This document shows, piece after piece, positions 1 through 8,200 of a DNA stretch of 14,269 nucleotides. The DNA comes from CANHEE01 sp043777755 (GTDB taxonomy: Bacteria; Bacteroidota; Bacteroidia; Chitinophagales; Saprospiraceae), in assembly GCA_043777755.1 (NCBI GenBank), contig JAYWHK010000029.1:1-14269 (forward strand). Reading direction: 5' to 3'. The stretch's first letter is position 1; every line of letters begins with the position of its first letter. The notes beneath the pieces are model-generated. The model was not told where the DNA came from and ran no database searches. It saw only the letters and a list, made by a program, of their open reading frames with translations. The translations under genes and the position numbers were made by a program.

Positions 1-99
1 TATTGCGTAAGCAAGCAATTTGATGCTACGGATATGGAAGATTTACACCAAATTGTTTTTATTTTAAGAAAATTAAAGGATTTGATTTTGAATAGATAA
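1..99 (+). CDS. 3' end of a tandem-array family protein (partial copy)
   Basis: Frame 1 is open from the first base to a TAA at 97-99 and encodes 32 residues, beginning YCVSKQFDAT and ending KDLILNR. This is the same C-terminus as the three complete copies downstream, with about 4 base differences over 99 nt from the 3' end of the next copy. It is therefore the tail of a fourth family member whose body lies left of the window, not a separate small gene. The spacer after it is the same 14-bp-unit spacer found between the next two copies. Function is unknown; see the entry at 131-772 for the fold inference. Confidence 0.9.
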   Translation, partial: YCVSKQFDATDMEDLHQIVFILRKLKDLILNR

Positions 100-102
100 G
101 GA

Positions 103-130
103 ATTAATAATTTAAAATTAATAATTTAAA
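103..130 (+). repeat. Two tandem copies of a 14-bp AT unit in the array spacer
   Basis: The unit attaataatttaaa occurs twice head to tail, exactly, and abuts the ATG of the next gene at 131. It makes up nearly the whole 31-bp spacer and so also forms the ribosome binding region of that gene. Confidence 0.9.
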
Positions 131-772
131 ATGGAAAATATAAGAAAATTAAATCATTATGATATATTTGAGGTAATCGACACCTTTGACATTGATAAAA
201 TTTTTGGTTGCCAAACGTTAAAAAATTGGTTAGGTGCAATAGGGAAGCTAAATTCTTTTGAAGAAGAAATCCTTAGTAAGGTTCGTTCAAACCTTGAAAT
301 CAAATGGGACGAATGGAATGAGGAAGAATTAAAAATGAATTTCATTAGCTTCGTTTTTTTTGTAGCTCAAATAGAAGAACCCAAACGGATTAGTACTTTT
401 TATGAACGTAGGTTACTGGGCGATGTTGATAATATTTCCATTTCTTTGATAGTGGATTGTATGCTCGCTTCTCCTACAAAGTCAGGGCAACCTAAATCTC
501 CTTATTTTTTCCTACAAGAATTCAAACGTTCACTTGGTGATGGACACGACCCCGAAGGGCAAATGCTCGCCGCTATGATTCTGGCACAAGAACTCAATCA
601 GGACGAAAAACCGCTTTATGGCTGTTGGTTACAAGGCAAAAACTGGAATTTCACTACCCTAATTGGACGTGATTATTGCGTAAGCAAGCAATTTGATGCT
701 ACGGATATGGAAGATTTGCACCAAATTATTTTTATTTTAAGAAAATTAAAAGACTTGATTTTGAATAGATAA
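131..772 (+). CDS. Tandem-array family protein, copy A; possible PD-(D/E)XK-like domain
   Basis: A 213-aa protein of a family I do not recognise by name. There is no signal peptide or membrane segment, so it is probably cytoplasmic. Visible order: N-terminal segment 1-60, an invariant WNEEELKMN helix start at 62-70, strand-like stretches at 88-97 and 101-114, a strand PYFFLQEFKR at 124-133, a helix at 140-156, and a strand-rich tail PLYGCWLQGK...TTLIG at 161-179. D109 followed 20 residues later by E130-x-K132, with Q144 in the next helix, matches the alpha-beta-beta-beta-alpha-beta plan and D...ExK signature of PD-(D/E)XK nucleases. That assignment is inference. The start ATG directly follows the 14-bp repeats and is shared by all copies. 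Residues 1-10 and 124-213 are nearly the same in all copies, while 11-123 is diverged except at WNEEELKMN. No promoter is visible in front, so it is probably co-transcribed with the copy to the left. Confidence 0.85.
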   Translation: MENIRKLNHYDIFEVIDTFDIDKIFGCQTLKNWLGAIGKLNSFEEEILSKVRSNLEIKWDEWNEEELKMNFISFVFFVAQIEEPKRISTFYERRLLGDVDNISISLIVDCMLASPTKSGQPKSPYFFLQEFKRSLGDGHDPEGQMLAAMILAQELNQDEKPLYGCWLQGKNWNFTTLIGRDYCVSKQFDATDMEDLHQIIFILRKLKDLILNR

Positions 773-775
773 GGA

Positions 776-817
776 ATTAATAATTTAAAATTAATAATTT
801 AAAATTAATAATTTAAA
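776..817 (+). repeat. Three tandem copies of the 14-bp AT unit in the array spacer
   Basis: The same unit as at 103-130 (attaataatttaaa), here three exact copies head to tail ending directly before the ATG at 818. The change from two to three units between adjacent spacers is what slippage or unequal recombination would produce. Confidence 0.9.
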
Positions 818-1462
818 ATGGAAAATATAAGAAAATTAAATCATTATTCATTTGAAGAGGTCATTGATACCTATAATATTGATGCTGTCCAAACTTGTAA
901 TCACCTAAATGATTGGTTAGATGTTGGAGAGCAGGAATTGAGTGCATTTCACCAACAAGTCCTGAGTGAACTACCTGGTGATTATAAAAAAAATTATATT
1001 GGTTGGAATGAAGAAGAGCTAAAGATGAATATGATTAGCCCTATTTTACGAGTAGCTGATGTGAATGTTGATAAAAAAGTAAAAACATTCTTTGAGCGTC
1101 CGCTATCAGGAGAAGTAGAAGGTATAAGAATTTCATTAGTTACGGACTGTATGATTGCAACACCTAAAAAATCTGGAATCCCTGACATACCTTATTTTTT
1201 CCTCCAAGAATTTAAAAGAAGTAAAGGTGACGACCACGATCCTGAAGGGCAAATGCTCGCCGCAATGATATTAGCACAAGAACTCAACAAAGACGGCAAA
1301 CCGCTTTATGGCTGTTGGTTACAAGGCAAAAACTGGAATTTTACGACTTTAATTGGAAGTGATTATTGTGTAAGCAAGCAATTTGATGCTACGGAGATGG
1401 AAGATTTACACCAAATTGTTTTTATTTTAAGAAAATTAAAGGATTTGATTTTGAATAGGTGA
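818..1462 (+). CDS. Tandem-array family protein, copy B; possible PD-(D/E)XK-like domain
   Basis: A 214-aa homologue of the previous gene, one residue longer because of a change in the variable part. The first 10 residues are identical to copy A. The last 90 differ at about 7 positions, and there are long DNA-identical tracts, for example around 1300-1340. The middle (11-124) is as diverged as in the other copies. The WNEEELKMN block is kept, as are the candidate active-site residues: D in VTDCM, then the E and K of QEFK. Nothing suggests decay: the frame is intact and the same motifs are present. Its stop codon is TGA where the others use TAA. It sits 45 bp after copy A and is most likely in one transcript with it. 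Function unknown. Confidence 0.85.
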   Translation: MENIRKLNHYSFEEVIDTYNIDAVQTCNHLNDWLDVGEQELSAFHQQVLSELPGDYKKNYIGWNEEELKMNMISPILRVADVNVDKKVKTFFERPLSGEVEGIRISLVTDCMIATPKKSGIPDIPYFFLQEFKRSKGDDHDPEGQMLAAMILAQELNKDGKPLYGCWLQGKNWNFTTLIGSDYCVSKQFDATEMEDLHQIVFILRKLKDLILNR

Positions 1463-1478
1463 AAAAAATTCACAAAAG

Positions 1479-1486
1479 TATCTTTG
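1479..1486 (+). promoter_or_regulatory. Possible promoter -7 element before copy C
   Basis: TATCTTTG fits the Bacteroidota -7 consensus TAnnTTTG exactly and lies 33 bp before the copy C start. The nearest upstream TTG (1451-1453) is 25 bp away, longer than usual, so the -33 part is weak. This spacer lacks the 14-bp units of the other two, so copy C may have its own promoter. Confidence 0.4.
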
Positions 1487-1519
1487 TAGAGTTTTTTAAT
1501 TCAATTAAAATGATGTAAA

Positions 1520-2161
1520 ATGGAAAATATAGAAAAATTAAATCATTATGACCACTTTGAAGTATTGGAACGCTTCAATATTGAAAAAAAAGAAGAATGT
1601 GCAATACTTGAAGATTGGACTTCCGCATCTGGTAGTCTGAATGAAGTAGAAAAAGGTTTACTAATAGAAATTTCGAAGGACATGAAATTAAAAGGTAGAG
1701 ATTGGAATGAAGAAGAACTGAAAATGAATTTTGTCGCTATCATCTTCTTTATTTCTAAACTCAATATTCCCAAAATCATGCAAGTATTCTATGAACGCTC
1801 CATGAGTGGAGAAGTCGAAGGCATCAAAATTTCTGTTAAAGTTGATGGAATGGTTGCATCTCCGACTATTGCCAATCGTCCAAAAGTACCCTATTTTTTC
1901 CTACAAGAATTCAAACGCTCGCTCGGTGACGACCACGACCCCGAAGGGCAAATGCTCGCCGCAATGATTCTGGCGCAAGAACTCAATCAAGATGGCAAAC
2001 CACTTTATGGCTGTTGGTTACAAGGTAAATTTTGGAACTTTACGACTTTAATTGGTCGTGATTATTGTGTAAGTAAAACCTATGATGCCACAGAAATGGA
2101 CGATTTACACCAAATCGTTTTTATTTTAAGAAAATTAAAGGATTTGATTTTGAATAGATAA
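1520..2161 (+). CDS. Tandem-array family protein, copy C; possible PD-(D/E)XK-like domain
   Basis: A 213-aa homologue and the last copy of the array. By hand alignment with copy A, about 82 of the last 90 residues are identical, but only about 49 of 113 over residues 11-123. The start MENIEKLNHY has one change in the first ten residues. WNEEELKMN, D109 (VDGM) and E130/K132 (QEFK) are conserved, as expected if these positions matter for activity or folding. The spacer before it (1463-1519) differs from the other array spacers and carries a possible -7 element. A strong hairpin terminator begins at the stop codon. An ATG at 1510 is followed directly by a stop, so 1520 is the start. Confidence 0.85.
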   Translation: MENIEKLNHYDHFEVLERFNIEKKEECAILEDWTSASGSLNEVEKGLLIEISKDMKLKGRDWNEEELKMNFVAIIFFISKLNIPKIMQVFYERSMSGEVEGIKISVKVDGMVASPTIANRPKVPYFFLQEFKRSLGDDHDPEGQMLAAMILAQELNQDGKPLYGCWLQGKFWNFTTLIGRDYCVSKTYDATEMDDLHQIVFILRKLKDLILNR

Positions 2162-2198
2162 AAAAACCGCTGAACATTTATGTGTTCAGCGGTTTTTT
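2161..2198. terminator. Bidirectional intrinsic terminator after the array
   Basis: The arms 2161-2176 and 2183-2198 are perfect inverses, with core CCGCTGAACA / TGTTCAGCGG and a 6-nt loop. They are flanked by an A-run on the left and a T-run on the right, so the stem ends in U-rich RNA on either strand. It closes the plus-strand array and the convergent minus-strand adhesin gene. Confidence 0.9.
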
Positions 2199-2227
2199 AT
2201 GTGAGTGAGAAAAGGCGTGCCTTTTCT

Positions 2228-5200
2228 CTACCTACACACCACTACCCTTTTCATACCTATCATTTTTCCTTTGTTTCTAAAACTGACAATATAGACTCCG
2301 CAACTTAGGTCGTTTAAGTCCAATTCTATTTTTTCGGCTGTAGCGGTAAGTGGTCGAGTTAAGATTTTTTTGCCTAAAAAATCAAAAACATCAAGTTGTG
2401 TGTTGTTTTCCAAACCATCAAAAAATTCGTAGTCAATGTACAAAATTCCTGTTGTTGGATTTGGGTATATTTTTATAATAGGTTGTATTTCAGCATCTTG
2501 CGTTGCTGTTGTTCCTACTATAATACTTTTCTTTACGACCAAACATTGGTTCGCATCAGTAACAATCACTTCGTATTTGCCTGGCGCAAGGTTGGTAACG
2601 GTTTGCGTTTGCTCGCCATTGTTCCAATTGTAAATATAAGGTGTTTTACCTCCGCTGACGTTGGCTGTCGCTGTTCCATTGTTCAAACCCATTGTAGCAA
2701 TCGTTGTCGTAATGCTAATTTTTAAGCTATCAGGTGACGTAATACTGATGTCGTTGGAAATAAATTTGCATTTGTTCACGTCCGTAATGGTTGTTTTATA
2801 AAAACCATTTGGAAGATTGAAAATGTCTTCGTTGGTTTTGCCATCAGACCAGAGGAAATTGTAAGGCGGAACACCGCCCAAAGCCGTAACATAAATGGCA
2901 GCGGTATTGACATCTTTGCATTTGTTTAGCTTTACGGTATCCACCAAAAGCCCAATTGCTTGCGGCTCGGGTACGATGATAAAATTCGTTTTGCTCGTAC
3001 AACCCAAACCGTCAGTCACCGTAACGGTATAACCTCCCGAAGGCAAGGCTGGCAAATGCCCTTTGTTGGTGATTGTGCCATTGCTCCATTTGTAGGAAAA
3101 AGGCTGCGAACCAAACTGCGTTTCTAAGAAAATATCGCCATCATTGCCACCTTTACAGCTGACATTGTGAATGGAATCCACTACGATTTTTACATTGTCA
3201 CCAGGTTCATTCAAACTATATGTTTTTGACACTTTTTTACAGTTTTTAGCATCAGAAACAGTCAAAATATACAATCCAGCTGGAACATTAACCACATCTT
3301 CGGTTGTTTTTCCGCCCGACCAAATGTAAGTATAAGGCGAAGTTCCTCCGCTGATTGTCGTCAAAATATAACCTGTCGAAGTGTTTTTACAAGCAGGAGA
3401 TTTTAATTCGTCAATAAAAATATCAATCGCATTTGGATTTTGAAGTTCAAACGTATCGCTTACCGAAGTGCAACCTCGGCTGTCGGTCACCGTCAAAACA
3501 TACAAACCTTCCGCCAAGGTTGTGATGGTATCTGCTCGTTGTGATTTAAAATTTTGTATGCCCAGAACACTCCAATTGTAAGCAAAAGGAGCTTCTCCGC
3601 CTAAGATTTTGGCTTCAATTCGCCCATCTTGCATATTGTTACAGGTGATTGGCTTGACCAACATGGTGTCTATGCGCAACTGTTGCAATGGCGACAAAAT
3701 CGTGATGGCATTGAGCAATGCTTTACAATTGTTTTTGTCCGTCACCGTCACGCTATACGTTCCGCTTGCTACACCTATCGGGTCTTCAATCGTAAGTCCA
3801 TTCGACCATTTGTACTGATAAGGCGCACGACCACCTTTCACGGTGATGTCCAACGAACCAAAAGCTGTTCCATTGCATTTACTAATGTTGCTTGTTTCGA
3901 GAGCGATGCTCAAAGGCTGTGCCACAGGAATCACAATTTCTTCGCTCGTCGTTGCACATTGGTTTTTATCCAAAGCCGTTACTTTGTAATCACCTGCCAC
4001 AACACCAGAAAGATCTTCGTTGTTTTGTCCACTGTTCCAAAAAAACTTAAATGGTGGTGTTCCGCCAGTCACTGAAATATCTATCGCTGCATCTTCCGCA
4101 CCATAACAGGTAATGCTGTCAATAGAATTCAACACTATTTTAATCGGATTGGGTTGTAAAAGTTGGTATGTTTTATAAAACTCACAAGCGTTTTGGTCGC
4201 TTACTGTAATGGTATAGGTACCTGATTTTAAATTGAATAGGTTCGGATTGAATGTATTGTTTGACCATTTAAACGTATAAGGCGTTTGTCCATTTTTGGG
4301 TTCAAAAAATATTTTTCCATCTGAAAAATCAAAACACGTTGGTTGTACCAAACTGTCTTTTTTCACTGACATTGCTTGCGCACCACCAACGATTAGGTTT
4401 TGTAAAATAGAATTACAACCTTTTTGGTCAGAAACCGTCACACTGTACGAGCCAGTAACTGTATTTATCAAATCTTGGCTTGTCGCATTGTTGCTCCAAT
4501 TGTAGCTGTATGGCAGTGTTCCACCATTGATACTGAGGCCAATTTTTCCATCTTTTTTACCAACACAAGTGGCAGCTTGAATTTGTGCTACGCTCAAATT
4601 TAACACTTGTGGCGCAGTGACTTTTATACTGTCAAAAACAACTTTGCAAGCGTTTCCGTCAGTAACAGTTGCTTTATAAACACCTTCAAGTAGCTGATTT
4701 ACAGCATTTTGCGCACCTCCAATATTCCACTCATAAATATAAGTAGGCGTTCCGCCAGAAGTCTGTAATTGTATTGCACCATTGGAAAAACCTTTACACG
4801 TTGGCGGTACAATCTGAGGAATCACCACCAATTTTGGAGCTTGTCCAACAGCAATTGTGTTGGAAACGACTTGGCAACCGTTGGCATCTGTGACTGATAT
4901 TTTATAATTTCCTGCCAAAACATTGTTCAAATCTTCGCTTGTCGCAGCGTTATTCCATTTGTAAGTATAAGGGCGACCTCCGCCTGTTACCGTCAAATCT
5001 ATTTTTCCCGTAGCGGTATTAAAACATTTTGCAGGAAAAACCACTGAATTAATCGCCAAAGAAGGTGCTGATTGTAGCGAAATTGGCGAAGAAACAAACT
5101 TGCAATTACGAGCATCAGAAACGGTAACAATATAAGAACCGACACTGATGTTTGTCAAATCTTGAACTGTCGTTCCATTGTTCCAAAAGTAAGCGTAAGG

Positions 5201-8200
5201 TGGTGTTCCGCCTTTTGGTGTGATGTTAATTTTTCCGTTTGCCGTACAAGAAACGTTTGCAGGAATGGCAGACAACAAGCCCAAACTATCGGGTTCTGTT
5301 ATTACTATATTCTGTAAAACTTGTGAACAAGCACTGCTCGAAATCGTAACAGAATAATTTCCAACACTCAGATTATCAATATTTTGCGTTGTTTTATTAT
5401 TGCTCCAAAGATAGTTGTAAGGTTGTCCGCTAAGGCTATTCAAAAATATTTTTCCATCGTTTTTACCTTTACAAGAAATCGCCCAAACGCTATCTACTTT
5501 TACATTTACATCGGGGCTTTTTACGACTAAAAAAGGAATGACCAAATCGCAAGCCAAAGGAGAGCTGTCCGTAATCGTAACGCTGTATGTTCCTTTTGAA
5601 AGGTTAAAAATTTTAAAATTATTGTTGTTTGCGACATTCGGAACATTGCCCGAAACGGGACCACTCCAAGTATATTTATAAGGCGGTGTTCCATCAATAG
5701 GCTTGAGCGTAATTTCGCCATCGTTGCCACTGCACGAGCTTACGTCTTTGATGTTCACAATGCTTGCCGAAGTGATGCCAGAACCATTGAATACGTCAAT
5801 CATCGTACTATCGCTACAACCTTTTACATCGGTAATAGTCAGCATATAAATGCCATTTACGCTTGGAAAAGAATTGCCAACTTGAATACTTTGCATGACT
5901 GCGCCCGAACTCCATTCGTACATCACAGGTGCAACGCCACCACTGTAAGCACCCGTCAGGATTTTGGTTTGACCAGAACACAAAGGCTGTGTCGAAGAAC
6001 TCGTAATGCTTGCTAAAGGCAAATCATTGACCTTAATGGTTGTTGTTTTTTCACTCGTACAACCTATAATACTTGTTTTTTTTATGACCAAATTAAAATT
6101 ACTCATTGGTGATAAAGTATTAGAAATCAACAAGTTATTGTCACTTGCTGGACTTGCAGTGTGGTAGGAATATACTCCTTGTGTATTGTTTGCATCATTG
6201 ACAATGATGTTGCGCACGTCAATGTTTTTACCTGCACAAACTTCTGCCAAATTCGGAATTTGCAACAGCGGATAAGGCTGAACCAATGCCTTCACAGGCA
6301 CACGAAGCGACTGACAAAAATAATCCAAATTGACTGGAAAAGCGTTTTGTGAACCTATCGTATTGGTAGCGCAAGCCTCATAATCAGATGCGTTGTTGTT
6401 TTCACCATTCGCTGCAATAAGGTTGATGGTTTGGTTGATTCCGCACAAACTTGGATTAACGCCATCGCCTTTGAAAGGCAAATTTTGTTTGTTGTAATTT
6501 TTTCCATTAAAAGAAAAATTGAGAGCGTTCAAATCGTTTTGAGAAGTATTAAATAAAACAAAATCTTGCGCAACACCTTGATTATCAAGGATTAAAGCAA
6601 AACCTTTTGCACCTAAATTCCAATTAAAATTAGTGCCAAAATAATTATTACCAGTATTTCTTGTTCGATATTGTATTTCGTTGGCATTAAAATTTCCTAA
6701 ATTCCAAGCTACTGAAAAAGGTTGCAAACTTGCATTTCCAAGCACCACTGACCAGCCCGTATAATCAGCCGCTGCACCAATATTTTGGATTTCCACGGCA
6801 TCAATATTTCCCAAATTAATTTCCGAAATTCGCAAACCAGGTTTTACAACGATACTATCTTGTACGAAATAGGTTTTATCAGCGGTCAAAATAGGTGTTG
6901 CAAAAGTATTTCCTATTGCTAAAATCTGAGTAGAATTGGCTGTTTCGTACCAGTAATATTGACCTTTTGGCGTTCCAACGGCTTTTAAGGTCGCAAAAGT
7001 GCCCGTGCAGATGCTGTCATGCTGCGCCAAAGGCGAAGGTAAAATCACATCATCAGCCAACCCATTGCAATTTTCATCAATTTTATTACAAGGAATTTCA
7101 ATCGCAATAGGATTAATGGTCGGGTTAGTGTCATCACAATCAAGGCTGTTAAAAACATAACCGTTTGGCGCAATTGCAGCGCAACCAGCTATTGCAGAAG
7201 CCGCATCACCATAGCCATCAGCGTCCGCATCTCTGTAATAACTCATGCTCGCTACGCCAACATTCGTAGAGCCATAAAACTCAATTTGGTCAATTGCCAA
7301 ATCCGCTTTGAGTCCAAAACCACCCAATCCAACAAAACGAAATTGTACTATTTTATTTTTAAATGTCTGTAAATCAATGTATTGTCTATTCCAACGATTG
7401 CCTTGATTGCCCGCAACTGACCAAAGTTCAGTCCAATTTCCGCCACCGTCAGTAGAGATTTCAAGTGCTAACTTATTAATATCATCACCATAAGCATGGT
7501 AAAAAAATGACATCGCACAGCTGTCCGCTGTCGTATTTATTTTGATACAATCCGACATCAAAAAGGCTTTTTTTCCATACTGACAAGTCGCATCTACGCC
7601 CGCTTCAATGTACAAATATTTGCCATTTCCAGTCACATCATTGTCAGGACCAGTGTTCGTAGTAGCGGTTGTTCCGCCATTAATCAACCAATCAAAATCA
7701 TCGTTTCTTACATTGTGCCAATTGCCAGCTACTGCACAAGTATCGCCACAAACAGTGTTACAATTGTTTTGATTGTCAAAATTATCAGACAAGGTTAAAG
7801 CTGCCGTTGAACAATTCATTTGAGCCGAAACGCTACAAGAATTTGGCGCAAAAACATTTGGAGAACATTCTTCTCTAATGTAAAAATCGTAATTTTGTAA
7901 AGGAGTCAATCCTGTAATTGTCAAAGGCAAAGTAACAGGACAAGCAAACGTTTTGACAACACCTCCAACACCTCCAGTAACACCATTCCCTGGCGTAAAG
8001 CCATTTCCACCATATTCTACAACAACTTTATTACAAGTAGAATTTTGAGATAAATAATTGATAGTCAAACTTTTATCCAAAATATTTGACAACACAACAT
8101 TGCGTACTTGCGCACAATTATTGTTGGAAAAAACCAATTCTAAATACTTGATTCGTCCCGTATTACTTCCTATAACATCACAAATACGAAACGTCCAATT

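Noticed and set aside
103..817. Short regular repeats resembling a CRISPR array
   Set aside because: The 14-bp units are adjacent with no unique spacers between them, are pure A/T, and occur in gene spacers; no cas genes are in the window.
1..2161. Insertion sequence or transposase array
   Set aside because: No terminal inverted repeats, target duplications or transposase motifs beyond the D...ExK, and repeat borders coincide with gene ends, which fits gene duplication better.
3629..4075. 148-codon open frame on the plus strand inside the adhesin gene
   Set aside because: It lies antisense to a coherent SprB repeat region. Its translation shows no domain, and similar antisense frames recur along the same gene because of its repeated composition.
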